Source: Larix kaempferi
Taxonomy: Eukaryota > Streptophyta > Pinopsida > Pinales > Pinaceae
Assembly (NCBI GenBank): GCA_027924585.1
Contig: BSBM01000822.1
Coordinates: 1,816,001 to 1,880,000, forward strand
Length of the DNA: 64,000 nt
Reading direction: 5' to 3'
The notes under the pieces were generated by a model. The model was not told the origin of the DNA. It saw only the letters and a program-made list of their open reading frames with translations, and did not search any database. A program made the translations under genes and the position numbers. Below are positions 36,401-48,861 of the stretch, piece after piece; position 1 is the stretch's first letter; each line of letters begins with the position of its first letter.

Positions 36401-37587
36401 TCAACTCCTAGCTAAGGGGTCCCTAATGATTAAGGATACCTATGCTGATTGTATTTCTAGTGTTATCTTCTTGTTAATTTTTGTAGCAATGTTTTCTCTC
36501 TGTCGGCTTGTTTTTGGCTATAGCCTATGCTGCCCTATATCAGAAACAATAAACTGTAGACCTCTTGAAAGAGTTGATACTATTTCATTCATAGTTCTAC
36601 ATAGGGGATTCTTTGAATAATTTATAGAGCCTTCTCCCTGTTGAACTTAATGACCTTTTTATAGCTTTTTGCCTATTTAATGGGGCTACTCATATTTGGG
36701 AAAATCCAATACAGAAGAACTCTCTATGCAATATATGTCATATAAGAGTTGTGTCTTCCAAGTCTTGCTTGGCTTGCCTTCAAAGGATTGAAGTACTTCC
36801 AAAAGTAACAATGTGATAAGGATCTTCTACATGACATTGTTGACACTATTTACAGTTCAAATCTAGTTGTGCACTCTATATATGGGTTTGATTTATTCTA
36901 CCAAACCCTTGATCAAGGTATGACTTCATCAATGTTATAGTTCAGGTCTTTGGATAAAGCACATGAACCCAATTTCCAGTATATTGTCTATATGATCCTC
37001 ATTGCTCTAATTGATGGAGTTTCTATTCATGGTCTACTAGGATTGTCTCCACTGGCTCTTCTAAGGATTCTTCTATGGATGATTATTCGCCTATTATTAT
37101 GGATGGTTTCTCCTTGTGATGGTTAATCAGTGAAGTGGTGTAAGTTGTGGATCCTAGTGACCAATGCAAGGGTTTAAAGGTAGAACTTCTTCAAATTCAA
37201 GGACAGTGCAAAACAAGTTCCACTCAGAGGTAACATATCTCAAACAGTTGGTTTTTTAAATGAAAAAAATAATGCACTTGCAAAACACAATTGCAAATTC
37301 CCCCACCCTCTAATCTGAAATCTCCAACATTACAAATTTGCAAGAGATGAGAGCACAACATACATCCTTTACATAAGAAACAAAAACACAACAACAAACC
37401 CTTAATTCTTGGGTTCAAGTGGTCTAAAAAATGAAACAACCTCCCTTGCTCATCAAGATGGAAGGGGTGATACAAAGCAATTTTAATGAGAAATGCCTCC
37501 ATCAAACTTGTTACCTCCTGACTTGTACATTAGGTGGATTTCTTGCGAGCAGCCAGAGTTGTGAACATGTTCAATGTTCATCGTCAA
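36401..37587. other. Spacer without recognised features
   Basis: About 1.2 kb. A minus open stretch of 93 codons (37224-37505) and a plus one of 64 (36426-36620) carry no recognisable domain. Nothing else was seen. Confidence 0.4.
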
Positions 37588-40540
37588 TGTTCAAAGGTTC
37601 ATCAGGCCAAATTTTTGGCCCTTTGTAAAATTTGCATGTCCAGACCCCCTTGGGGGAATTGTAATAAGTTGGTCTAAGCATGGTCATGTTGTAAAAGGCT
37701 TGGCCCACCTTAGGTTTAGCTATCAAGGGGATACTCTAGAGTGTTTTTTCCTTTAGGAATTATGCGTTGTGCTTCAGTGGCGTATAATTCCTGAGTTTTT
37801 CACTCACACCTCCAAAGTCGGAGTATTTTCCATGGTGGTCGAACCTTACGAGGTTATTAAATCCTAGGCGTCTATGTATTTTTAACATGCTACCCATCAG
37901 TAATGAGACGTATGGACATGCACTAGGTCCCTTAGGAGTTTGAGTCGATTCCGATAAAATAACTTTTCCGTATAATTAGACCATTTTTTAATGGTTTAAT
38001 TTGAAATTTTCAAAGTGTAATAAAAGCATGGTCTGGAGGCGGAATTTGGTGTGTGGATGCTCGTTTTCACGCTCAGAGCGTCCTCTTTAACCTAGGAACC
38101 ACTTTTCCTAGGTTTCGAGCAATTAAATTGTCATTTGTGGCATTTTTTCTTAAAGAGGCGACAGAATGACTATTAAATGCTAAAAGTGCTACAAATTGCA
38201 CAAAAGGACAAAGTGTGAAAATAAAAAAATATGTTTAAAAAATGTGCAGAAAAGGTGGCGATTTGGTCTCTTATGAAAGGCGAGCCCTTTTAGGTGGATA
38301 AAAGCACATGTTATAAGTCAAAGTTAGGATAGCGAATGGGATTAAATTTAGAGATGTGCCATCCTTCACGCGTGGGCGTCATACTTCGTGAATTGGCATT
38401 TGGTTAATGGTTGAAGGACTTTCCAAGGATGAGAGGGGCGGCCCTCTTATGAGGTGGATGCCACCTCTTCCATTCCCACCAACCTAGAGTGAGTTAAAGT
38501 CTAGTTCAAGCTCGGTTCTCTCCTATCATCAAGGATTGCGCCCCTTCTAACCTAGATCTACCTCATTCGCCCTCTCTTGTATTCTCTTCTATTTAGGCAA
38601 GGCTTGCTCCCTCATTCCAAAGGGATGCAAGGAACCTCTGCTAAGTTGATATTGTAATGCTTTTTCCTTTTGTGCAAATATTGGAATAAGATTGAAACTT
38701 TGGAGGTCCACTTGGTGCATGCATGGGATCATTGGTGCCTTATGAGGTAATATTGTTTTAATGTTTATGCATGCTTAGCTTCAAACATTGGTAATCGGAT
38801 CTAGCTTAGAAGGCTTCTTCTCGAACACAGAGGGCAAGTATTTGTAGTCTTCAATTTACTTGTTGATGTTTTGTATTTGAAAGATCTTAAAGTAGCATGC
38901 TTTAGTCAGTTATATTTCATGCTCTTTAAATCTTTTATATGCTAACATACTACATCTAAACCTTGTTCTTAAGTGTGCATAAGTTTCAGGATTGCTTCGA
39001 AGTAAGGGGCGGAGCTCATCTGCATCTTCCTCTTCTTCAAGCCTCAAAAGGATCATCTTCCATTGTGTGTCCATTGGTTTCCATAAATCTCAACTAAATT
39101 CAAGATCCGACAGGGTTATCCTTCTTCCTCACTTTAAAAGTTAAAATATTTTTGGTTACATTGTTCTTCACAAGTAAACTAGATCCATTAAAAGTTTCAT
39201 CATTAGTAGGTTGCTTGCTTGCATTAGATCTAAGTACTTCAATACATAACTTGGTAGATCTCATGCTCTTATTTTAGATCTAAATGCATAAAAAGTTTCA
39301 TTTTCTACTTAGATCTAAAATTGCTATTCTATTACTTTGCAAGTTTAAATTTTTTATTTATTTTAAAAGCATGAAGGATAGATTAGTTTGTGGTTATTAA
39401 AGGGCAAATCGAGCATTTTAGTGCTATCTATTGGCTGCCCTATAAAGCTGTCCAAGATCCTAAGTAAGTTGGTCTAAACAACCAACTTATCTTAGTTATT
39501 GCTTTATTTTTGCTTAGCATAGCTTTGAATAATTTTTTCGCATAATTTTCTAACGTTGCCCAAACACTTTCAAAGTGATTTTGGGATTTTGGGCACTTTC
39601 CATAACCTTTTGTTTGCTGGTTTTAGTGTTTATTTTACAGGAAAGCGAGGAAAAGGGGCGAAATTTTTAGCATAAAACATAAAAAATCCCTCTTCTTCAA
39701 TCCCCTTCTTTCCCTCAGCTTTCTTTGAAAGCTTAAAGTCTCTTGAATCTCGCATTTTTTGCGGATCAAGAGTACTCTCTATCGGAGAGTTATTAACACA
39801 AATTTTGTAATAATTTTAATAAAGAGCAAGTGGGATTACGGCTCACACGCCCCTCTTCCCTCATTTGGGGGAGACTGTATCTTCCATTTTTATTTTGCTT
39901 TCTACCTACACAGAACTAGAGTAGTATCATATTAGACTAGCTTTCAATTTCGCAAAAGTTAAAATTCATTTTACTTAGAATTTCATTTTTGCAAATTTTT
40001 CAAAGTTCTTTCAATTTGCAATTTTATCTTTTCTTAGATTTATTGCATGCTAAATCAACTACTAATCCCCTTGCTTTCCCAAGTACGGTCTTTGACCTGA
40101 AAGAGACTCTTGGGTAGTAATTAGATAATTTGTGGTTTTTTCCTTTATTTACTTTAAGCACTTTATATCTCTTATTCTGTTGGTTAAAGTATTACTCATT
40201 AAAATCTCTTGAATCTCGCTTTAAGTGGATCAAGAGTGCTCTCTGTCGAAGAGTTTTTCCTTTTTTTTTAAATCTCTTGAATCTTGCTTTAAGCGGTTCA
40301 AGAGTGCTCTCTGTCGGAGAGTTTAACTAATTGGAACAAATACTTCACTCACTCCGCGTATGCTCTACGCATCGCAAGCTAGTCTGAGCTTTGGGATATC
40401 AAAAGTGATGGTGTTGCAATTGTTAAGTTTTTCACATTAAGTTAATTCACTCACACTAATAAAACCCAAGTCCCATTCAACCAACGAAAATCCGTCGTTT
40501 CCTCGAAATTGATCCTCACCCACGGGGTGACAATGAGCAA
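37588..40540 (+). repeat. Long LTR-like repeat, plus orientation, followed by gag-like remnant
   Basis: About 2.95 kb starting TGTTCAAAGG. The first 250 bases match 21314-21560 closely. It has a TATA-like core (CTATTTAGG, near 38590) with a downstream CT-rich leader, a TTTGGAGGTCCACTTGG block (38698), an AGATCT-rich segment (39180-39320) and, toward the 3' end, three hairpin motifs (39740, 40206, 40274). It is followed by a gag-like coiled coil, so it may be the 5' LTR of a truncated Ty3-type element. The length is at the high end for LTRs, and the 3' boundary and primer-binding site are not certain. Confidence 0.55.
39740..40322 (+). repeat. Three copies of a paired hairpin motif
   Basis: Each copy (39740-39790, 40206-40253 and 40274-40322) reads CTCTTGAATC, a short spacer, GAT or GGT then TCAAGAG, followed by a second small inverted repeat of the type CTCTCTGTCGGAGAG. 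The first arms can pair (CTCTTGA with TCAAGAG), as can the second (CTCT with GAGAG). Reverse-complement copies lie at 252-303 and 352-400. They probably form RNA structure in the LTR or leader transcript. Confidence 0.7.
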
Positions 40541-40570
40541 ACTGGTTTAGTTTTACACCCAACTAATTCT

Positions 40571-40987
40571 CAATAGAGGTACAAGCATCTTGCGGCCGAT
40601 CTCGCAGGCATGGAGAATAAGTTGGAAGGGGTTGAGAACGACTCTCAGCACATTTAGAGCACCCTTGGGGAAATTCATAGTCTCAAAAAGATGGCTCCAC
40701 GCAGTGTGGGCCATTTGGACAGCCTTGAGAAAACTCCGGAACGTCTGAGCTACCAGGTAGAGCTTGCTGAGCAAGAGAGGGAGCGGTGGGATCAATGGAT
40801 TGCAGTGCAGGGAGAACAGTTGAGGCAATTGAAGAATGATACAACCTATCTGAAGGAGTATCTTCCAGAACTGGCTCAAGGCAGCCAGTCGAGTATGGGA
40901 GAAACTCGGGAAAAAAAGACATGGAACTGGACAGGATCTAATAGACAGCTCTGGCTAGACTTGTCGATGTCAATTCTCTTGTGCTGA
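40571..40987 (+). pseudogene. Coiled-coil gag-like remnant
   Basis: In plus frame 2, from about 40577 to 40987, the reading is a heptad-rich, charged, Leu/Glu/Gln-rich polypeptide of about 135 residues with two internal stops (the first codons and near 40660). The open part (40691-40987) is 98 codons. It directly follows the LTR-like repeat, as gag would. A coiled-coil N-terminus occurs in some plant Ty3-type gag proteins, but no capsid or zinc-knuckle signature is visible, so this is a position-based inference. Another possibility is a captured host coiled-coil exon. Confidence 0.35.
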
Positions 40988-41265
40988 TGGAACAAGTGGA
41001 TAACTGAAATGATATTTGTTTTAATGTTTGTTAGACTGTTTTTTAAGTTATGCATCGATGTTACATGTTGTTATTTGGACAATATGTTAGATGGTATAGA
41101 AGCAAATATAGGAGTTGGGCTTATTGGCAAACTTGGAAAGACAAATATGAGGCTATTTTAAAGTCCCCGAATGAACAAACTCAACAAAGGGCATTTTGTA
41201 AAGAATTGTGATGTTGAACTTTTAGCTGCTTCAATACGCCTTAGCCCCACTTTTAATACAAATCC

Positions 41266-41937
41266 TTGACCATTCTTGTTAAAAAATATAATGTTCTAAA
41301 AAATAAAAATCCATATTTCTCCAGGATTTTCAGAAAATCTCCAAACCCTAACCTATGGAACCCTAGGGGGTGGGAATTGGTATTGAATTTGGGTCAAAAA
41401 GATTTAACAAAAGATGTTAATTTAGTCTCTACTCGGGATTCTATATATGTTAAAAGAAATCTGGATTTGTCGGGTGAGGGTTTTACTGAAAATAATCCCT
41501 CTTCTCAAATGCATGTGAATTCAAAGACTTCGGGTGGAGAGGATAGAAACCCTAACCCTGGTACTATTGAACCGAGGGCTTCACTTACATCCTATATGCC
41601 CAATAATGGATTATTTACCTCCCATGAATGTAATATCTTAAAAGAATGTGGCTATGGCATCCAAGAACACTCTGAAAATTTCTTGCCTTTGAAAGTTTAC
41701 TCAAAGAACCTGTCCATAAATCCAGAGGTAAACTCTATCCAAGCTATTAGATTCCAAAATGTAACAATTAGAAGTAAAAAAAAGAAGCAGAAGAACCCCA
41801 CTTCTGATGCAGATGACACTAACTACAAACCTTTATCTACTAGGATGGAGGAAGCCACAAAGGAAATTTCAGGAGGTGATAAACAAAACACATCTTGGGC
41901 GCTTAGAGCACAGATGCCCACTGATTTGGTTGACTAA
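41266..41937 (+). pseudogene. LINE ORF1 C-terminal part
   Basis: 223 open codons with no zinc knuckle or RRM visible. The composition is polar, with a basic KKKKQKN stretch near residue 173 and a C-terminal tail. It ends with TAA at 41935-41937, whose last A is the first base of the ORF2 start codon (TAATG). Its position directly before the endonuclease identifies it as ORF1. The usual N-terminal RNA-binding portion is missing, and the opening codons come from sequence that may not belong to the LINE. Confidence 0.6.
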
Positions 41938-44900
41938 TGACTATCCTATCATTAAATGTGAGAGGATTGGGTAAGGCTACTAGGGTTAGGGCCTTAACCA
42001 AACTAATTCAAGATACTAGCCCTGAGATTATCTTATTACAAGAAACTATGTGCCTGGATACTGTTGTCATTGAAACAATTGCCAATTATGTACCTGGCTG
42101 GGAATTCTCAGCAATGAGCTCTTCGGGTTTATCAGGTGGATTGCTGACTGGGTGGAATCCACGTTTTTTTCGTTTTCATTCATACAGAACTAAATGGGGT
42201 TTGTTAGTGGAAGGGAAGATGGGAAATATGGATATGAAGATTACTATCCTAAAACTGCTATGGACCTTAAGAGACGGAGGTATATTTTGGGGGTTTTTGA
42301 AATAGTCTGGCCTATTGAACATTGAAAACTTAATCATTGTTGGGGACTTAAACTTCACTACCTCCCCTGCTGAAATCTGGGGACAGAATGCTAGGCTTGA
42401 TGATATTGCTGACTTCTTTATAGATTTTTTGGGCAGTTTTGATTTGGTGGATGTGATTCCAAATTACCTTGTTCCAACCTGGACAAATGCTAGGTGTGGT
42501 ATCGAAGGTATACATAAAAGACTTGATAGATTTTTAATCAAATCAACCTTTCTCCAGTCTTTTCACCGCTACAGATCTTGGGTGGGAGAGAACAAATTTT
42601 CGGATCATTGGCCTATTTTTCTTCAATTGGATGGCGCCACACCAAACTTAAAGTACCCCTTTAAATTCAATAGTTCTTGGATGTTGAATGAAGAATTTTT
42701 TTCTCATATTAGAAATTCCTGGATCAGTTATGTGATGGAAGAAGACTTAAATCCAATAGATAGTTTAGTACAAAAACTCAAAAGTCTTAAAGGATAAAGG
42801 ATAGGTTGTTACAAAGTGGATAAAGGATAAAACTCAGAAGGATTTGAAGGAATATAAATCTCTAGAAGAACAGATCAGAAATATCTCCAAGGTATAAATA
42901 TGGATTATTCTATTAGCGAGGAAGATAAATTGAAAATCAGAGATTTTGAAAAGAAAAAAGAACAAATATTGAAGGAGGAGGAGATGAATTGGAGATTAAA
43001 AAGCAGAGCTTTGTGGATTGGTCTGGGGGATAATAATACGAGATTTTTCCACTCATTTGCCTCTTAGAGAAGAAATACAAATTCAATTTGGGAGTTAGTT
43101 GATGATTCTGGTAATATTGTGAAAGGACAATCGGATTTGCAAACTATGGCCAAGAAATATTTTGGAGATGTTTTTAAGGATCCAGATAATTGTTTGTTGG
43201 AAGCACAATTGAAGACCATTAAATTGTATCCAAAGTTTTTTGATGAAAATGAAGGGGAGGAAATTGGAAAACAGGTTACTTTGAATGAAGTTGAAGAAAC
43301 ACTTAAGCAGTTTGCAAAAGAAAAGAGTCTTGGCCCAGATGGTTGGACAGTAGAACTCTTCCTACACTTCTTTGACATAATGGGTGAAGACACACTTAAA
43401 ATGGTGGAGTTTTCTAGAATTGAAGGGTTTGTTTCTGGAGCTCTCAACTCCACTTTTATCACTTTGATCCCAAAGAGCAACAAGCCTAACACCTTCTCAG
43501 ATTTAAGACCTACTGCACTATGCAATCTTGCATATAAAATTATTACTAAGATTATCTCCAATCAGATAAAACCTGCCCTGTCAAAGCACATGTCTCTAGA
43601 ACAATTTGGTTTTTTACATGACAGGCAAATATTAGATGCAATTGGTATATCCCAAGAACTGATCCATTCTATTAAGAAGAAGAAACTTAAGGCTTTACTA
43701 TTAAAGATGGATTCGAAGAAAGCTTATGACAGAGTGGACTGGGTCTTCTTAAGATTAATAATCATACAGATTGGACTCCCCTTGGGAGTTATAAACTGGA
43801 TTATGGCATGTGTGTCCTCGGCTCAATTTGCTGTCTTGGTAAATGGTGCACCCACAGGCTTCTTTAAAAGTACTAGAGGTATCAGACAAGGATGCCCCCT
43901 TTGACCACTCTTATTTCTACTAATTATTGAAGGTTTAAGCAAACACGTTCAAAATGCAAAAATTGAAGGTAAAATAAAGGGTATTAAATTATCTGCTTCT
44001 GTTTATATAACACATCTGCTTTTTGTAGATCATGTTATGTTATTTGGTATTGATTCTGCTGAGGAATGGATTTGCTATAAGGAAATTATCAAGGTTTTTT
44101 GTGATGCTTCAGGTATGAAGGTTAGTTTGCAAAAATCTAGCTTCTACCAATATGGGATTGAAGAAAATTCTATGGAAAATATTACAGCTTTACTTCCATT
44201 TAAGGTATATTACTTGGAAGAAGACTTCAAGTATCTGGGATATTTCTTGAAACCAAATGGATATAAAGTCCATGATTGGTTATGGTTGGTCACGAAATTT
44301 GAAAAAAGGATAAAACAGTGGACATACAGGTTGCTCTCTATTGGTGGAAGACTTACACTCATTAAAGCAGTGCTTACTGGGATTCCTGTATATTGGTTCT
44401 CTCTTTCTCGGGTTCCTAGCTCCATTATAAATACTTTGAGAAAATATATATTTAATTTTCTTTGGACTGAGGGGATTGACAGAGGTAAACTTATCATGAC
44501 AAATTGAGAAAGACTTGCATTGCCTGAGGATTGGGGTGGATGGGGTATTAAAAACCTCACCTGGTTCAATATTGCACTAAGACTGAAGAGCTTCTGGCAA
44601 GGACTTTTTGGTAAAAATCTGTGGTCTACAGTTTTACATGAAAAATATATTAAAGGGAACTTGATTTCCTGGATAAGAAATCCTAAGAAGGCGGTTAGAC
44701 ATTCTTCTACTGTCTGGGCAGGTTTCCTAAAAATATACAATTGGCTTGGAAAGGATCTCATCTGGTGTGTTGGAAATGGAAAAGACATTTTGGTCGGTAT
44801 TGATCCCATCCTAGGCATGGAAGAAAACTACAAACTCTCTCCTGATATTCTGAATTATCTGAGTGAATGTGGATATTATACACTTGCACAGATAAAGAAA

Positions 44901-46075
44901 CCAATTCGTATAAATGAGAATAATTCAAATTGGTACACTGCATTAGATATGGGTATAACAGGTTATGCTGCAATTGAATGGGAGAATTACATTAAAGGTC
45001 TAAACTCTGTAGGGTGCAGATTAAATGATAAGCAGGACTCTCTTATTTGGCAATCTAATCCAACTACAGGCATCATCACGGCAAAAACTGCATATCATGC
45101 TATTGTAAAGGAAGGAGGCAGTATGGTACAGAATTGGTGGTTTAAGGCTCTTTGGAAGTGGCATATTCCTTTAAAAATTAAATGTTTTATGTGGTTTGCA
45201 CTACAAAATGGACTGAAAACTTGGGACAATCTTGTGAAAAGAGGTTGGTGTGGCCCCAACATATGTCACTTGTGCAAGTCAGACTCAGAATCTGTTAATC
45301 ATATGCTGGTGAGGTGTAATTTTACTTTAAAGGTCTGGTAAAATATTATTTCTGCCTTAAACATTAAACATACCTGGGGATATTCAAATTTTGACCTTAA
45401 TTGTCTTCAATGGTATAGAAGATGCAGAGATTTCCATTATCTACTTGCCTTTATTTCATGGATTATCTGGAGAGCTAGGAACAGGATTGTTTTTGAAGAT
45501 CAAGCACAAAATGTTGACAATATTTGTATGCAGATCATAAACATGGTTAAAGACTATTGTACAGGAGATGCAAAAGTGAAAATTCCCAAAACTTTTACAG
45601 AGGTGGTGCAGCCTGAAGGTGCATTTGGATACTTTGATGGTGCTGCTGTAAATGGTTACTGTGCAGCAGGAGCAGTACTTTTTCTTAACAACTCCCATAA
45701 ATTTACTTTCAAATTAAAATGTTGTTATGGGACAAATATGAAGGCTGAGTTGTTAGCACTATGGTGCCTTCTCAAAGTTGCATCTTTGGTATAGATGCTC
45801 TCAAAGTTTTTGGGGATTCAAGGGTGACCATTAAATGGGCAACAGGTGATTTTCATCTAAATGTTACTTCATTAATCCATTGGTGCTCTCGTATCAAAGC
45901 AGAGATCAGAAATTTTTCTTCTATCAGTTTTGAACATATATACAGGGAACAAAATGTGCTAGCAGACAAACTCTCCAAACAGGCATTTGAAGGTGATGAA
46001 GGGATAATATGCCGAGAGGAGTTTCAGGGAAACACACTTTTAGATTTGGGTACACTTGATATTTTTTATCAATAG
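41937..46075 (+). pseudogene. LINE ORF2: endonuclease, reverse transcriptase, zf-RVT and RNase H, with stops
   Basis: One frame runs from the ATG at 41937 to about 45790, then shifts once. Endonuclease: LSLNVRGLG at the start, LLQET near 42030, GDLNF near 42345 and SDHWP near 42600. Reverse transcriptase (43119-44507): SLGPDG, TLIPK, LRP, KKAYDRVDW and GIRQGCPL; the catalytic box reads FVDH near 44025, so the second catalytic Asp is lost. zf-RVT near 45130-45330 has CxxC and HMLxxC. RNase H at 45620-46040 starts YFDGAA and includes KAELLALW and ADKLSKQA. In-frame stops lie at 42303, 42795, 43064, 43902, 44505 and 45339; a double frameshift spans about 42790-42900 and another break lies near 45790. 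Family identity is secure and activity is excluded. Confidence 0.9.
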
Positions 46076-46280
46076 TTCCACTATTGAGAATACTGTTTTG
46101 GATAAAGTTTCCTAGAATTTTCTGCTATCTAATGCAGATTTTGATTTTTGAATTATGATGGACAGCATAGAACAATAGCTCTTATGCATTGACAGTCAGT
46201 TTTAGACTGTTTATTGAACAGATATGTACTTTTTTACTCATCTATATGAATAACAAAAGTATGCTTTTTTTCACTGAAAA

Positions 46281-46642
46281 AAAGCATAATATTTATTTTA
46301 ATAATTAATTTTATATATATAATAACAAAATTAATTCTTTTAAATTCTTTTTTTAAAATTACGATATTAAGTGATAATATATGAAAAATCCCATAAACTT
46401 TTCCACCAGATTTGCACCACATAACAAAAATATTAAAAGATTGTGATGATGTTGATTTTCTTGTTGTGATCCCTATATAAACTTAATAAAAATAAAAGTA
46501 AATTCTATGGCTAGGTGAAACGCAGGGTGTTCAGTGAAAATCTATGGAATGGTAGTAGTTGCACATGGGAAAAACCACGTTCCAAACCATCAACCATTGT
46601 GGTAATAGATTTTATTGTCGTGTGAGGAGAGCCACCGTATTA
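46281..46642. other. AT-rich spacer
   Basis: About 360 bases, very AT-rich, between the LINE 3' end and a small hAT element. I saw no gene or repeat boundary in it. Confidence 0.4.
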
Positions 46643-46650
46643 GTTAGTAA

Positions 46651-47558
46651 CTATATAGCATGGGTACGTGTACCCGGGGGTAGGGTACACGTACCCGTAC
46701 TGGGTACTTGGGTACACATAAGGTACATCTCCCTCCGTACCCTGTCATACCCCATACTGGCTCCATGTACCCAAGACATCATTATAAAAAAATGGGTACG
46801 TATAGGATAAATGGTACGGCATACCCTGTGTTTGGGTACTCCAAGGGTACGACCGACTCAACAAAATGCAAATCCACTGGGGAAAATATAATGACCCCCA
46901 ACCAAATCTGAACTAAATTTTTGCTAACTGCGTATGGAGTTTGGTTCAGGACTTATGTCAAGCACTTTGCAACATTGTTCAAATTCCACTAAATATTGTC
47001 CAAATCTAGTAGACTGATTTTATATTGGTTTACAATGAATGTTTTTATGGTTTTGTGTTCAGCACCCATGGAACATAATTTGACTACCAAATGTGCACAT
47101 AAAAAATATACATATGTATTTAATACTAAGAAATACACTCACATCAACCCAGTATTACATTTGCAACTTTTTATTGCCTGTAACAGTAGTACAAATAGGT
47201 GTTTAAAATCAGATTTCAGGTGTACCTTCAGATTACAACTGTTTGTTACAACTGGCTGGTACAGTGATCTATCAAATTTTATGTAACTTCCAGTCTTCCA
47301 CTTGATATCTACTATGAGTCTATGATTTTTCAAATTTTCAATGTAAATGTTCATTGTTCAAAGAATCATTGAATTTAGAATTATGAATCATGATTCATAA
47401 TTTATGAAGAAATCTGAAATATGCATGTATAATGTGACTATGACATGTTTTATTTTTATAAGATATATATATATATACAGTACCCCCCGACGTACCCAAG
47501 TACCCTGTGTCAAAAAGTGGCGTCCCCGTCCCCGTACCCAAGTTTCCTAGCAACTTAG
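46651..47558 (+). mobile_element. Small non-autonomous hAT element (GTACCC family), copy 1
   Basis: The 908-bp element is flanked by an exact 8-bp duplication, GTTAGTAA (46643-46650 and 47559-47566). The right end read inward on minus starts CTAAGTTGCTAGGAAACTTG. The left end starts CTATATAGCATGGGTACGTG. Subterminal regions are rich in GGGTAC, GTACCC and GTCCCC. The 3' 250 bases (ATTCAT-rich, then TATATATATACAGTACCCC, then GGCGTCCCC) match the 3' ends of the elements at 61675-62852 and, inverted, 60001-60857. No transposase was seen. Confidence 0.88.
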
Positions 47559-47566
47559 GTTAGTAA

Positions 47567-47932
47567 TAACATGTGAAATGACTTTAAGCATATTTCAACA
47601 ATTTGCCTATGACTAACCTGAACCTCCATTTTAAAAAATGGTGATTGCAACAATTCGCATATCATGATGATTGTCTAATCTATAAATTCTAAGCCTCCAT
47701 TTTCTACATTCATGTGAGATTTTTTTTAGGATTTCACTTGTTCATGATTGTCTAATCTATAAATTTTAAACCTCCATTTTCTACATCCATGTGAGTTTTT
47801 TAGGATTTCACTTGTTCACCTCCTTCTCTGTTTATAGTAATTTTTAAAAAATTCATAGTAAAATCAATCAAATATAGGTATATTCACATATAGATATAAA
47901 ATATAAAAAAGTACATGAAACCACAGAGAAAT
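47567..47932. other. Spacer with short duplication, ending in target duplication
   Basis: About 360 bases. A segment (GATTGTCTAATCTATAAATT, then CCTCCATTTTCTACAT, then GTGAG) is repeated at about 47672-47735 and 47746-47812. GAAAT at 47928-47932 is the left target duplication of the solo LTR. Confidence 0.6.
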
Positions 47933-48861
47933 TGTTAATTTATCCAGAGATCACTACTCCCTCTGGATGCCCTGAGATCTCAAGCGGTTTGAGTCTCTAT
48001 AAATCAGAAATGCAATGATGACTTAAGATACAAACACTATAGATCTATTAACACTTCAACCAATGAGATACACAACATTCACACAATAACTCAGGATGTA
48101 CCCTGGAAACCCCCAACGGGGAAAACCAATAATCTGTGGGGCTTTCTTCTATCTCAAGCCCAGAGCAAAGGAAGTAGAAGATAAATAAATAGAAGATACC
48201 TCAAATGAAACAACCGAACCTGACGGGTATCAATTCCCTAGATCTGCATGCAAAGATTGATGCATGCACTGGGGAAATGTGCCCTAACTATCAATCTGGA
48301 TCCGAATCTGTCTGCAAGTCACTCTCTGTCGGTACTATCTCTCTCACTGCACAGCTCTAATTTGCTCTGCCAAAGAAGAAGGCCAACTGTCTAGATCTGA
48401 AGAATGCGCCCCTCTCTGCATGGAAAAGTGTGCCCTCCTCCAACTACCGGAAACTCGTACGGAATCAGATCTCAACAGATCTGAGCTCTGATCGTCACAG
48501 TCCTTCCTCAAACACTGAGGAAAAGATACTATGAAAGTATCAACTGCTCAATTGGTCAACCGGATGCAGAACGAGCCTCTCTCCTCGGGAAGTGCGCCCC
48601 TCCTCCTCTGAAAGTCGCCCTCCTCCAATCTCTAAAGAAATCACACTGATGAACTCTCTCTGTCCACAGTAACTGGAAACCAAGTCCCTCTGATCAAGTG
48701 AGGTCTGATCCAGCTCAGATTCCCTCACTCTCCCTACTGCAGAAGCTCCTCTCTCTCAAAAAGTCGCCCTCTACATGCACAATGTGCCCTCCTGACACTA
48801 ACTGATCTCCCTCTGATAAGCCTACTGAGTGACCTCCGCCGGTGAGCTCCTGCCCTACGCT

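Larger units (their letters stand above)
41230..46280 (+). mobile_element. L1-type LINE, 5'-truncated and inactivated
   Basis: About 5 kb with the plant L1 order: ORF1 tail, APE-type endonuclease, reverse transcriptase, zf-RVT zinc motif and C-terminal RNase H. ORF1 lacks its N-terminal RNA-binding part, which suggests 5' truncation at insertion. A 200-bp 3' untranslated region follows the last stop, ending in an A/T-rich area near 46270 with a short run of A. I could not identify a target duplication or a definite poly-A tail, so both ends are approximate. Confidence 0.85.

Noticed and set aside
41266-41937. Host gene upstream of the LINE
   Set aside because: The stop overlaps the endonuclease start (TAATG) and its place and composition fit LINE ORF1.
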